From NCBI RefSeq assembly GCF_040438645.1, contig NZ_CP159256.1, positions 496,001-560,000 on the forward strand: a stretch of 64,000 nucleotides of DNA. Direction: 5' to 3'. Position 1 is the stretch's first letter; each line of letters starts with the position of its first letter. Below the pieces are notes generated by a model that was not told the origin of the DNA, searched no databases, and saw only the letters and a program-made list of their open reading frames with translations. Below, piece by piece: positions 44,766 through 55,000 of this stretch. Both the position numbers and the translations under genes were made by a program. This DNA comes from Mesorhizobium sp. WSM2240 (GTDB lineage: Bacteria > Pseudomonadota > Alphaproteobacteria > Rhizobiales > Rhizobiaceae).

Positions 44766-46640
44766 ATGGACCGGGTCTTCCTGGAGTATTATGAGGAGGA
44801 ACTGACCCACATCCGCGCGCTCGCGTCAGAATTTGCGGAGATGCATCCGGCAGTGGCCCGCAATCTCTCGCTCGATACGGTCCCCTGCCCGGACCCGTAT
44901 GTCGAGCGCCTGCTTGACGGTGTCGCATTTCTTGCGGCGCGTACGCGCCTGAAGGTGGACGCGGAGCGCTCGCGTTTTTCGCGCAGCGTGCTTGATGTCC
45001 TCTATCCCGATCTTGTCGCACCGACGCCGGCAACCGCATTGGCGGTGCTGAAACCCGGTCAGCAGGTCCAGACGATGATCGGCGGGCATGTCGTGCCACG
45101 CAACACGCGCCTCGTGTCCAGCCTGAAGCCTGGCTTGTCGACGCGCTGTACGTTCACCACGGCCCAGGAGGTGACGCTTTGGCCGATAGAGGTGGCCTCG
45201 GTCAGCTATTTCCAGGACCGCAGCGCCCTCGCCGCCGCTGGCATAACTCCGGTCAACGGTGTTGGTGGCGAAGCGGCGCTTCGACTTACGCTCGCCCGAA
45301 ACGGCAAAGGCAAGCTTGGCGAATTGGCGATTGACCGGCTCGACTTATATTTTGCCGGACGCACGAAGGCGCCGGTTCTTTTCGACGCGGTTTTCGGCTC
45401 CTGCTCGGCGCTGGGCGCACGGGCGGAAGGCAAAGCCAACCGATTGATGGCCTTGCCGCCACCAGAGATGGCGGGCATCAGCGATGACGAGGCGCTGATG
45501 CCGCGCACCCGCCAGACATTCGAAGGCTATCGTCTTCTGCGGGAATATTTCATCATGCCTGACCGCTTCTACTACGCGCGGCTTCGCGGGCTGCAGCCGG
45601 TCGTGCGCCAATGCGATGCCGGTTTGGAAATCATCTTTCTGTTCCGGCGCCCGGTACCCGAGCTTTCGGACGTAACCGTAGCGGATTTCGAACTGTTTGC
45701 CACGCCCATCATCAATCTCTTCGAACGTGAGTGTGACGTCGTCGAACTCGATCCCCGCAAGACCCGGCAGGCGCTTTATGCTGACCGAACCCGGCCGCGC
45801 GACTTCGAGATCTACCGAGTTCTGCGTGCCGAGGACGCCGACGCTGAGGGAGCGGACGCGGTGATACCGGCGCTCTTCAGTCTGGGACAAAACCGCGGCT
45901 CCGGCTGGGTCTACTCGACGGAACGTCGCCCTCGCCGCGCGACCGAGGATGAACGTCGTCAGGGCATGACGCGCACTTCATATGCGGGGGATGACGTTTT
46001 TCTTGCCGTCTCGCGTCCAGCCGACTCCACCGCGAACCGCCCGCTCAAGCGCGTCGACATCGTGGCGCTTTGCACGAACCGTGATCTGCCAATTCTCGAC
46101 GATACGCCAACTTTGTCGCCCGAAAGCGGCGATCCGATCGACTCAACCAGGCTCCTGGGCGCGTTGAGGACACCACAGCCAGCCATCCCGGCGAGCTTGC
46201 CCGCTGGCGCGGAAGGCGAATCGCGGGCGGACGACCTGGCATGGCGCCTTGTGGCGCAGCTTTCGCTCAATTTCCTCAGCCTTGCCAAGGAAGGAAAGGG
46301 AGTTGAGCCGCTTCATGCGCTCCTCGACCTTTACGCCGACCGGGGAGACCCGGGGGTCGCCCGCCACGTTCGCGCGATCGCTCGCATTGATGCGCGTCCG
46401 GTAATCGAACGGCTGGCGATCGAAGGGCCCATGTGTTTCGGCCGGGGTATCGAGGTCACGTTGCATGTCGACCAATCTGTGCTCGCCGGACAAAGTTCGC
46501 TGCTGCTTTCCGCCTTGCTTGCCCGGCTGTTTGCCCGCCACGCTGGGATAAACGGCTTCGTTCGGACCCGCACGCGGCTGCTCCAGAGCCAGGAGGATGT
46601 GCCATGGCCGATGACGCCCGGCAATCGCCACCTGATATAA
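44766..46640 (+). CDS. tssF: T6SS baseplate protein TssF
   Basis: The 624-residue product is of the ImpG/VasA family (PF05947): start DRVFLEYYEEELTHIRALAS, then DPYVERLLDGVAFLAARTRL, SRSVLDVLYPDLVAPTPATA, and near the end GRGIEVTLHVDQSVLAGQSS. It is part of the TssE-TssF-TssG-TssK wedge around VgrG. The length is normal (580-630). The stop lies 37 bases inside tssG, a translational overlap. Confidence 0.94.
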   Translation: MDRVFLEYYEEELTHIRALASEFAEMHPAVARNLSLDTVPCPDPYVERLLDGVAFLAARTRLKVDAERSRFSRSVLDVLYPDLVAPTPATALAVLKPGQQVQTMIGGHVVPRNTRLVSSLKPGLSTRCTFTTAQEVTLWPIEVASVSYFQDRSALAAAGITPVNGVGGEAALRLTLARNGKGKLGELAIDRLDLYFAGRTKAPVLFDAVFGSCSALGARAEGKANRLMALPPPEMAGISDDEALMPRTRQTFEGYRLLREYFIMPDRFYYARLRGLQPVVRQCDAGLEIIFLFRRPVPELSDVTVADFELFATPIINLFERECDVVELDPRKTRQALYADRTRPRDFEIYRVLRAEDADAEGADAVIPALFSLGQNRGSGWVYSTERRPRRATEDERRQGMTRTSYAGDDVFLAVSRPADSTANRPLKRVDIVALCTNRDLPILDDTPTLSPESGDPIDSTRLLGALRTPQPAIPASLPAGAEGESRADDLAWRLVAQLSLNFLSLAKEGKGVEPLHALLDLYADRGDPGVARHVRAIARIDARPVIERLAIEGPMCFGRGIEVTLHVDQSVLAGQSSLLLSALLARLFARHAGINGFVRTRTRLLQSQEDVPWPMTPGNRHLI

Positions 46641-47665
46641 ACAGGCCCGGACCCCTTTCCGAAACGTTCGACTTTTTCGAGCTCCTTCGCCAGCTTGAGC
46701 GTGGAAGCGATCTGTTTGGCCATTCCGGCCGGCCGGAACGCGAACCGGCGCGACTTGGGCAACACGTGCGCCTTGGATTTGCCATACAGGACGTGGTCGA
46801 ATTCCGCGAAGCCGCCGGCAATCGTCCCGCACGGGTGACCGTGGCCAATCTCGGATTGATGGGACCGGAAGGTCCCCTGCCCCTGCACATGACCCGCTGG
46901 GTGCTCGATCGCTTGTCGCAGCGCTGGTTTGCCGGCGCCGACGCACAGCAGACCAGCGACACCACCTTCATCGACTTCGTCAACATTCTCCAACACCGCA
47001 TGATCACCCTGTTCTATCGCGCCTGGGCGGACGCACATCCAGGAGTGCAGGTCGAACGGGCGGTGGGCGGCCGTGTTCGCGCCATGCTCGAGGCAATGGC
47101 GGGTATTGGGCTTCCAGGGACACACAATACCGCGCACTCTGATATCGATGCGGTCAAGCTTCGTCAGGCAGCAGCGCTGGCCAGTCAGGTGGATGGACCC
47201 GAACGCCTGACCCTGTTTGTTGCAGAGGCCTTCAAAGTGCCTGTCGAGCTCAAGGAGTTTGTCGCCGCATGGATGACGATACCTGCGGCGCTGCAAACTC
47301 GGCTGGGCAAGGTTCATGCTGCGCTCGGCCGCAGCGCGACGGTCGGGCCAAGAAGTTTCAGCCGCCAAAGCCGGGTCGAACTTCGCATCGGCCCTCTGCG
47401 CTACGAGGATTTCAGGGCGTTCCTGCCCGGCGGGGAGCGGCTGGCGGTGTTGAAAAAGTCCATACGGGATCTGATGGGAGAGTTGCTCGATATCGATTTG
47501 CGAATCGTGCTTGCGCGTGAGGAAGTGCCTGCGGCCCGGATCGGGACCGCTCAGCTTGCGCGGACAGCCTGGCTTGCGCCGCCCGTCGAAAGGGGCGATG
47601 CTGAAGACATGCGCCTGCGCACGATTGTGGGATGGCGGCCGGAAATGGCGGGAGCAGCGGCATGA
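46604..47665 (+). CDS. tssG: T6SS baseplate protein TssG
   Basis: The 353-residue product is of the ImpH/VasB family (PF06996): FDFFELLRQLERGSDLFGHS, a core region LGLMGPEGPLPLHMTRWVLD and IDFVNILQHRMITLFYRAWA, and a C-terminal FLPGGERLAVLKKSIRDLM. It bridges two TssF copies in the wedge. The start was chosen at ATG 46604 with AGGAGG 7 bases upstream, giving a 37-base overlap with tssF. Upstream in-frame codons belong to tssF sequence. Confidence 0.93.
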   Translation: MADDARQSPPDINRPGPLSETFDFFELLRQLERGSDLFGHSGRPEREPARLGQHVRLGFAIQDVVEFREAAGNRPARVTVANLGLMGPEGPLPLHMTRWVLDRLSQRWFAGADAQQTSDTTFIDFVNILQHRMITLFYRAWADAHPGVQVERAVGGRVRAMLEAMAGIGLPGTHNTAHSDIDAVKLRQAAALASQVDGPERLTLFVAEAFKVPVELKEFVAAWMTIPAALQTRLGKVHAALGRSATVGPRSFSRQSRVELRIGPLRYEDFRAFLPGGERLAVLKKSIRDLMGELLDIDLRIVLAREEVPAARIGTAQLARTAWLAPPVERGDAEDMRLRTIVGWRPEMAGAAA

Positions 47666-48945
47666 GTTTGCTTCTCACGCTCGAGCAAGGACCACGGAAC
47701 CAGCTGGTACGAGAGACCCGGCTGGACACGGGCAAACTGGTGATCGGGCGCAGTCCTGAGGCGGACTGGCAGATCCAGGATCCCGACATGTTCGTGTCAC
47801 GCGCCCATTGCACGATCACCGCAGACGAGGACGGCTATTTCGTCACTGACACCTCCAGCAGCGGCCTGTTCATAGACGGCTCGGCCGAGCCGCTGGGAGC
47901 AGGCAATTCGGCCAGGCTGCGCAACGGCATGCGGCTGAGGCTCGGCGAATATGTTGTATGGGTTGACCTCCAGGCAGAGGCGGCGGCGCCGGCGGCTTTC
48001 CAGACTCCGCCGCAGCCCGCTTCGCCAGGACCCGTCAATCTGGGGGGCGACGATTTCTTCTCGCTGAAGGTTGACGATGAGCCCAAGGCGCCGCGGCCGG
48101 CCGACCTTCCCGATCCATTCGACCATCCCGAGCCCGGCGCGTTTGCCGCCGCCGAACGCGAAGCGGCCCGGCACAATTCGCCAGCTTTCGACGACCCGTT
48201 CAGCCTCGATCCGGTGGCGACGCCGCCCTCACCTCACGCCGCCAGGTTCAATGGAGGCGCCCGTGACAGCATAGCCTCGTCGGGCGGCTGGACCGATGCC
48301 GCGCGGGCGCCGCAAGCCGAGCCCCGCCGAGCGCAAACGCCCGAGGATGCTGCGAAGGCGCCCGCACCTGCCTCCGATGCCGCGCTGCGGGCCGCCTTCC
48401 TGCGCGGAATGGGCCTTGACTCAGCGGAATACCCGAGTCGAGACTTAATTGCCGAAATGGAGAGGTTCGGCCGCGAATACCGCATGATGATGGAGGGCCT
48501 GATGCAGCTTCTGCGCAAACGCGCAGACGAGAAAGGCAATGCCCGCGTTGCGCAGACGGTGGTAGGGGCATCGGACGTCAATCCGCTTAAATTTCTGCCG
48601 ACAGTGGACGACGTTCTTGGCACCATGCTTGCGGACCGCAGCCCGGGCTTCCTCGCCAGCGAGCCGGCTATTGCGGACGCGGTCCGGGACCTTGCCCAGC
48701 ATCATGTCCGTGCATGGAGAGGCGTGCAAGGTGCCCTTCGCAAGATGATCGACCGTTTCGATCCGGCCTTGGTCGAAGAGGAGCTGAAATCCAGCTCCGC
48801 CATGGAAACCCTTTTGGCGGGGGGACGCAGCGCCAAGCTTTGGGAGCTCTACCAGAAGCGCCATCGCGAACTAGCCCTCAGCGCGGAATCCCGCTTCATG
48901 GGCGAGATCGGCGCTGATTTCCGCAACGCCTATGAAGGGGAATAA
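47662..48945 (+). CDS. fha: T6SS-associated FHA-domain protein (TagH/Fha)
   Basis: The 427-residue product has an N-terminal FHA domain (about 25-100): VIGRSPEADWQIQDPDMFVS, SRAHCTIT, and GLFIDGSAEPLG with the GN/NG-type end. A Pro/Ala-rich linker follows, then the T6SS FHA C-terminal domain (FLRGMGLDSAEYPSRDLIAE, then NPLKFLPTVDDVLGTMLADR). FHA domains bind phosphothreonine. In other systems Fha is controlled by the kinase PpkA and phosphatase PppA, neither of which is in this window. It starts 4 bases before the tssG stop. Confidence 0.92.
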   Translation: MSLLLTLEQGPRNQLVRETRLDTGKLVIGRSPEADWQIQDPDMFVSRAHCTITADEDGYFVTDTSSSGLFIDGSAEPLGAGNSARLRNGMRLRLGEYVVWVDLQAEAAAPAAFQTPPQPASPGPVNLGGDDFFSLKVDDEPKAPRPADLPDPFDHPEPGAFAAAEREAARHNSPAFDDPFSLDPVATPPSPHAARFNGGARDSIASSGGWTDAARAPQAEPRRAQTPEDAAKAPAPASDAALRAAFLRGMGLDSAEYPSRDLIAEMERFGREYRMMMEGLMQLLRKRADEKGNARVAQTVVGASDVNPLKFLPTVDDVLGTMLADRSPGFLASEPAIADAVRDLAQHHVRAWRGVQGALRKMIDRFDPALVEEELKSSSAMETLLAGGRSAKLWELYQKRHRELALSAESRFMGEIGADFRNAYEGE

Positions 48946-48948
48946 AGC

Positions 48949-49407
48949 ATGATCCACAGGCGCGGTTTCATCATCACACTGGGAGCGGCTGGCCTTCTGG
49001 CCAGTTGCCAGAGCTCGCCGAAGCCGACGACGGTCACCGTCAACCTGCGCGGTCAGGAAGGCATGAACCCGGGTCCGGGCGGTGGCGACCGTCCTGTCAC
49101 AGTTCAGTTGCTGCGGCTTAAGGGAACGGGCGCACTCAATTCGGCCGATTATTTCGCCCTGCAGTCCGGGCCGGCCGGCGTATTGGGCGGCGATCTTGTC
49201 GGCATCGACCAGGTCACTGTTGCACCCGGCGGCAGCGCCAGCAAGACGATCGGCTTCGAACCCGAAGCCACCTCACTTGGCGTGGTGGCGCTGGTTCGTG
49301 AGCCCGGCGGGCGCACCTGGCGTACGTCAACGGCCATCCCGGCCGGAACGAGCACGATCGTCAACGTCACGCTTGCCGGCGGCGGCATATCGCTTGGGCG
49401 CGGATGA
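48949..49407 (+). CDS. tssJ: T6SS outer-membrane lipoprotein TssJ
   Basis: The 152-residue product has a Tat/Sec-like signal (RRGFIITLGAAGLLASC, lipid Cys at the LASC box) and a transthyretin-like beta sandwich: TVTVNLRGQEGMNPG, then VTVQLLRLKGTGALNSADYF, and TIGFEPEATSLGVVALVREP. TssJ anchors TssM to the outer membrane. The start has an RR-rich n-region (IHRRGF), which may favour the Tat path. It lies 3 bases after fha and 13 bases before tssK. Confidence 0.92.
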   Translation: MIHRRGFIITLGAAGLLASCQSSPKPTTVTVNLRGQEGMNPGPGGGDRPVTVQLLRLKGTGALNSADYFALQSGPAGVLGGDLVGIDQVTVAPGGSASKTIGFEPEATSLGVVALVREPGGRTWRTSTAIPAGTSTIVNVTLAGGGISLGRG

Positions 49408-49420
49408 AGGAAACGTTCCG

Positions 49421-50755
49421 ATGAGCGACGCCAACAGGGTGCTGTGGTCCGAGGGAATGTTCCTTCGGACCCAGCACTTCCAGCAACAGGATCGCTTCCT
49501 GGAAGCCACCGTGCGCGGCGCTCTGCAGGCAGGACAATTGCACACCTTCGGGTTCCGATCGCTAACGCTGGATCCAGCTCTGCTCGAGGCAGGCCAGGTT
49601 TCGATAACGTCGGCGCGCGGCATCTTTCCCGACGGCACACCGTTTGCGATACCAGAATTGATGGACGCGCCATTGCCGCTGGCCATTACCAGCGCGATGG
49701 GCGAAGGTTTCGTACAGCTGGCATTGCCGCTTGAGCCGCCTGGCGGCGTCAGTTTCGACCCCGCCCATGCCGAACCGACCGGGGCGCGGTATCGAGGCCG
49801 CATCCAGGCGGTACGCGACGCGATCCAAGGCGGGGCCGATCCCGAGGAGATCGAGATTGCGAGGCCACAGGCCTTGCTGCTTGCGCCTGGCAAGACGCTC
49901 AGCGGGTACACCGCGCTGCCGATTGCAGACATAAAGGGACTGCGCGCCGATGGCGGCGTGGCGCTTGAGGAAACCTTCCTTCCGCCATCCCTCGCGACCG
50001 GCTCGGTACCCTGGTACGCGCAGCTCCTGCAGGAGGTGATCACCGGGCTTGACCGGATCGCCGAAGCGCATGTCAAGCTGGTGCTGGGCGGTCCAGGACG
50101 CAGCGTCGAGGATCTGTTGATGCTCAACCTGGCCAACGCGGCCCGGCCGCGTCTTGCCCACATATTGGAGCAAGACGTCTATCACCCGGCCGAACTCTAC
50201 AAAGAACTTGCAGGGTTGGCCGGATCAATGGCGACTTATGGCTCCAGTTCGCGGCGGCTCAGTGAACTGCCCATATACAATCATATGGCGCCCGGCCCTG
50301 CTTTCGCGATGCTGGCCGATACCTTGCGTTCGCTGATCCTCAGCCTGCGATACGTCGAGCCCAAGTCGCGTGCCCTGCCGGTCATGCAGCACTCCACCAA
50401 TGTCTGGAAGGTGCGGATCGACAATCCGAAGCTTCTGCTACAGAGCCGCATTGTGGTTCGTATCGGCTCGGACCTTTCGGACGATGCGCTGCGCAAGATA
50501 TTCGTCAACCAGGCGACAGTAGGATCGGCCGGTGAGTTTGAGGGGCTGTGGAAATCGCGGCTGCCTGGAATTCCGCTGAAGCCTTTGCACTCCCAGCCAC
50601 GCGAAATTCCCTATGACGGCGACCGGCTGTGCCTTGAACTCGATCAGAAGAGTGAGCACTGGGCCTCGCTGCTCGACGCGCCTGGCTTCGTCATCGGAGT
50701 TTCCGGCGTGCTTCCCAGCGAGCCGCAGGTTGACTGCTATTCGGTAAATAGGTGA
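49421..50755 (+). CDS. tssK: T6SS baseplate-membrane linker TssK
   Basis: The 444-residue product has the family start (NRVLWSEGMFLRTQHFQQQD, the W-x-EGMF-xx-QHFQ signature) and the middle YNHMAPGPAFAMLADTLRSL, with an end DSWALLLD-like EHWASLLDAPGFVIGVSGV. TssK trimers join the baseplate wedge to TssL/TssM. ATG 49421 is placed right at the conserved start; upstream in-frame codons are tssJ sequence in another frame. The length is normal. Confidence 0.95.
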   Translation: MSDANRVLWSEGMFLRTQHFQQQDRFLEATVRGALQAGQLHTFGFRSLTLDPALLEAGQVSITSARGIFPDGTPFAIPELMDAPLPLAITSAMGEGFVQLALPLEPPGGVSFDPAHAEPTGARYRGRIQAVRDAIQGGADPEEIEIARPQALLLAPGKTLSGYTALPIADIKGLRADGGVALEETFLPPSLATGSVPWYAQLLQEVITGLDRIAEAHVKLVLGGPGRSVEDLLMLNLANAARPRLAHILEQDVYHPAELYKELAGLAGSMATYGSSSRRLSELPIYNHMAPGPAFAMLADTLRSLILSLRYVEPKSRALPVMQHSTNVWKVRIDNPKLLLQSRIVVRIGSDLSDDALRKIFVNQATVGSAGEFEGLWKSRLPGIPLKPLHSQPREIPYDGDRLCLELDQKSEHWASLLDAPGFVIGVSGVLPSEPQVDCYSVNR

Positions 50756-50759
50756 CGCG

Positions 50760-52088
50760 ATGAGCAGGGACGATCCTTTCGGCATGTCGGAGGATCGCGA
50801 ACGGACACGCATCCGCCTGGTCGGCGCACCGATGCGGCGGGAGGTTCCGCCATTGCCGCCGAGGGCGGCGTTGAAACGCACGCGGACACATCCAAATCCG
50901 CTTATCAACGCCTTCGCTCCCCTGCTGGAATTTGCGCCGGAACTCGAAAGCGCGCTTGCGCCTGATAACCCGGAAGCATTGCGTACCCGGCTGCTTGAGG
51001 AACTCATCCGGGCGCGCGACGCCGTGGTCGCCACCGGCGCATCGCTGGCAAGGGCAGACATGGCCGCCTGGGTTGTAGGAGCCTTGCTCGACGACCTCGC
51101 GCTCAATACTCCCTGGGGGGGCGCCAGCGCCTGGCCACGTCAGCCACTGGTCGTGATGATGCAAGGCGATGTCGACGCCGGCGCCCAGTTTTTTGCCCGC
51201 CTTGAGGAACTGGAGCGGCATCCAAACCGGGATCGCGATCTGCTGGAGCTTCAGTATTATTGCCTGGCGCTTGGCTTCCGCGGCAAGTATCGCGTGCCCG
51301 GCCGGTCGGGGGACCGCTCGCTCAACGCGGTTCGCGCCGCCGCCGCACGCTTTCTACGTAACGCCGACGCCGAAGACGCGCCGCTGTCGCCGCATTGGAA
51401 GGGAGTGGATGCATCCGACGAGCCGCAGCGCTTCACCTTGCCGATTTGGGTGATGGGTTTGATGGCGGCTGTTCTGGCCCTGGCGATCCATGTCGGGTTT
51501 TCGATCCAGCTGAGCAGCCAGGCAACCGAACTCGCCACGCTGGTCCGGGCCATTCCACCGCTCGATCGGGCGGAGGTCGAGCGCGCCCAGCCGGCCGAGC
51601 CGCAGTCGCCGCAGCCGGTCACGCCGGTCGAATTCGAGCTGCTGCCCGAATTCAGGGCCGCTGCCCCTGCCGCAACCTTGGAGGCCCTGAAGGGACGCGA
51701 AAGTGTCTCGCTGGCGAGGCTCGTCATCCAGGATACGAACCCTGAAGTGTTCCAGTCTTCGCGCGACAAACTGACCGAAGGCTTTGAACCGCTAATCGCA
51801 TCTATCGCCAAGGTCATCCTGGAAAACGAGGAACTAATCGGCAACATCACGGTGATCGGCCATACCGACAGCATCCCGCTGCAGCGGACCAACCCGCTTT
51901 CGACCAACCAGCGGCTGTCGGAGGCGCGCGCGGCGACGATTGCGGACATTCTGGTCCAGAACGGCGTGCCGCGCGATCGCGTGCGCGCCGAGGGCCGGGC
52001 CGCTACCGATCCGGTGGCCGATGACAGCACCCGCGAGGGACGTGCCTTGAACCGCCGCGTCGAAGTGCTGGTCGAAAAGAGGCTCTGA
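50760..52088 (+). CDS. tssL: T6SS inner-membrane protein TssL with C-terminal OmpA domain
   Basis: The 442-residue product has a DotU/TssL cytoplasmic domain (about 45-220; LLEFAPELESALAP, LLDDLALNTPWGGASAW, LLELQYYCLALGFRGKYRVP) and one membrane helix (PIWVMGLMAAVLALAIHVGF). The periplasmic part ends in an OmpA/MotB-type peptidoglycan-binding domain: NITVIGHTDSIPLQ and LSEARAATIADILVQNGVPR. The fused OmpA domain can hold the complex to the cell wall without a separate TagL. It lies 4 bases after tssK and 1 base before tssM. Confidence 0.94.
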   Translation: MSRDDPFGMSEDRERTRIRLVGAPMRREVPPLPPRAALKRTRTHPNPLINAFAPLLEFAPELESALAPDNPEALRTRLLEELIRARDAVVATGASLARADMAAWVVGALLDDLALNTPWGGASAWPRQPLVVMMQGDVDAGAQFFARLEELERHPNRDRDLLELQYYCLALGFRGKYRVPGRSGDRSLNAVRAAAARFLRNADAEDAPLSPHWKGVDASDEPQRFTLPIWVMGLMAAVLALAIHVGFSIQLSSQATELATLVRAIPPLDRAEVERAQPAEPQSPQPVTPVEFELLPEFRAAAPAATLEALKGRESVSLARLVIQDTNPEVFQSSRDKLTEGFEPLIASIAKVILENEELIGNITVIGHTDSIPLQRTNPLSTNQRLSEARAATIADILVQNGVPRDRVRAEGRAATDPVADDSTREGRALNRRVEVLVEKRL

Positions 52089-52089
52089 G

Positions 52090-55000
52090 ATGTTTATTCT
52101 GCGCTTCATCTGGTCCGTCCTGACGTCGCGCTGGCTGTGGACGTTAATTGGCCTGATCCTGCTGTCGGCCATCATCTGGTTCTTCGGCCCACTCGTCAGC
52201 GTAGGAAACTATGCGCCGCTCTCTTCGGAGATTGCGCGCATCATAGTCATCGCAGCGCTGGTCGTCCTCTGGCTGATCCGGCTGATCGTCGTGCAGCGCC
52301 GCGCGATCCTTGCCAACCGCATGTTTGTCGCCGAGATCGCGGCTCCAGTGGAGAAAGCGGCGCCCAGCCCTGGCGAGGAAAGCGTGGCGGCGGTGGGCGC
52401 CAAGTTCCAGGAGGTGATGGGCGAACTGAAGCGCCGAAAGCTCGGTGGTCGCAAGTTCCTGCGCGAAATGCCCTGGTATGTGATCGTCGGCCCGCCCGCC
52501 ACGGGCAAGACCACCGCGCTTCGGCAGGCAGGGCTGAACTTTCCCGTCGACCTCACCGACGATCTGCAGGGGGTTGGCGGCACCCGCAACTGCGACTGGT
52601 TTTTCTCCGAGCATGCGGTGCTGATCGACACGGCCGGCCGTTATGTCCAGCAGGAAAGCCAGCCGGACGTCGACGCGGCGGAATGGCTAGGCTTTCTTGA
52701 CCTGTTGAAGAAGCATCGCGGGCGACGGGCCCTCAACGGCGTTATCGTCGCGCTTTCGATCGACGCTCTGTCGGAAGGTGACGAGGCCATCCGCACGCAC
52801 GGGCGCAAAATCCGCAAACGCCTTCTGGAATTGCGGGAGCGGCTGGAAATTCGCCTTCCGGTCTATCTGATGCTGACCAAGGCCGACCTGATCAAGGGGT
52901 TCGAGCCGTTCTTCGATGGACTGTCGACGGCTGCCCGGGAGCAGGTCTGGGGCACGACCTTCGCCACCGACGCGCAACCGGATGCCGGCGTTGTGGCCGG
53001 CGAAGTCTCTACGCTTGCGGCCGAGCTCGAAAAGCGATTGGTGCCGCTGCTCGAGCGTGAGGAGACGCTTGCCGCGCGCGCCGAGATCTTCCGCTTTCCC
53101 GGTCAGGTCGAGAGCCTGTCGCAGCCGATCCAGACCTTGTTCGAGGCTATATTCGGCGAGAGCCGCTACGAGGAAAGCCCCTGGCTGCGTGGCATTTATC
53201 TGACCTCGGCGACCCAGGAAGGCGCCCCGATCGATCGGCTGACGGCCGCCCTCGCCTCTTCCTTCGGCTTGCCGCAGCAACACGCCAGGCCGGCGCGCCG
53301 GATCGACAAGCGCAGCTTCTTTCTTAAAAACCTGCTCACCGATGTCGTCTTCCGTGAAGCCGGTCTCGGCACATTCGATCCGCTTGCTCAGCGCCGCCGT
53401 CTCTGGATCTGGCGCGGCGCCGCTGCGGCAGCTACCGCAGCTGTATTGCTGCTGGGGCTGCTGAGCACGCTCTCCTACCTCGACAACCGGTCCGCGGTGG
53501 CCGCGCAGGCGGCCCAGTTCGAAGCGCTGCGGGCGCCATTGACGCCGATCGCCGAGAGCAATGCGCCGGTCGATCCGCTCGATATCGACATCGCCCTGGC
53601 GGCGGTCGACCAGGTGGCGAGCGCCCGCACCGAGCCGCCCGGCGGGGTGCGCAACCTGCTTGGCCCGTCGGCTCGGGCCGAGTTGGTACGTGCGCAGACC
53701 GACGCATACGAAAATACCCTCCGCAACATACTCGAGCCGCGCATGGTGGCGCTGCTCGAAGCCACCATGTGGCGGCAAATTCGCGATCCCGAATATCTGC
53801 TCGGCGCGCTCAAGACCTACCGGATGATGACGGGTCTGTCGCAGATGGATCCGGAATTCGTCCAGCAGTGGTGGCTGAACGAGCTTCCTGAATTCGCACC
53901 AACACAGCCATTTCCGAGCCAGGAAGCCGCTGACCATCAGGTGGCGGCGATTGCGCGCATGGCGGTCGAGGAAAGCTATGTCGCACCCGACGAAGCATTG
54001 ATCGGCCAGGCCCTGAAAAGCATCTGCTCGATCTCTCTGCCTGTGCGCGCATATAAGGCCTTGCTCGCCGATCCCGCCGTCGCGGAACTGAAGGAATGGG
54101 TTCCCGCGAATTTCGCGGGCCCCAACGGATCTAAGGTCCTCACCCGGCGTTCCGGCAAGACCTTGCGCATAGGTATACCGGGCGCCTTCACCTATTCAGG
54201 GTTCCAGGATGTTGTGCTCGACCGCTTGGACGAGGTCGCGGCCCAGGCCGCACTCGACCGGACGGTCTTCGCCGGCGGCTGCTCTGAAAATGCGGAGACC
54301 TCCATTCCTGCGCTTTCAGCCGACATCCTCAAGCTGTATTACGAGGATTTCATCGCCAAGTGGGACGGCTTCCTGCGTGACGTCAGGCTCGCGCCGCTCA
54401 CGAATCTCGCCACTGCCAGCGAGAATTTGAAGGACCTTTCCAGTGCCGATTCCGCGCTGAAGCGCCTGGTTACCGCGGTCGTGCGCGAGACCGAGCTCAC
54501 CCGCGCGGACGAGGAAGCCGCAGATGACAAGGGGCCGCCCAAGGCAGCGTCCAAGGTGCTTTCGAAGTTCGGCAAGATCGGGAAGCTGGCCAAGAAAGGC
54601 ATCAAACTCCTTCCCCGGACCGGCGCAACGGCCGAGGTCGACCTGACCGGTTCGCTTGTCGCCGACCATTTCAAGCCCCTCAAGGGCGCTATCGCCGAAG
54701 TGGACGGGCAGCCACCATCGCTGGACGCGACGGTGGCCGCGCTCACCGCATTGTCGAATGTTCTGCAGACCTTGTCGGCCAGCCCGGACCCGCAGGACGC
54801 GATCAAGCGGCAGGGCGGGCTTGGCGAATTGATCGGAGCGGTGGCGGCGACGGCCCAGGCGCTGCCCGATCCTATCGACGACTGGCTTGGCGGCCTTGCA
54901 GGCGACGCCACCGGGCTGACGGAGCGGGCCGTCACCTCGCAGCTCAATGCGATCTGGCGCGCCGACATCCTGCCATTCTGCCAGGCCGCGCTCGCCAACC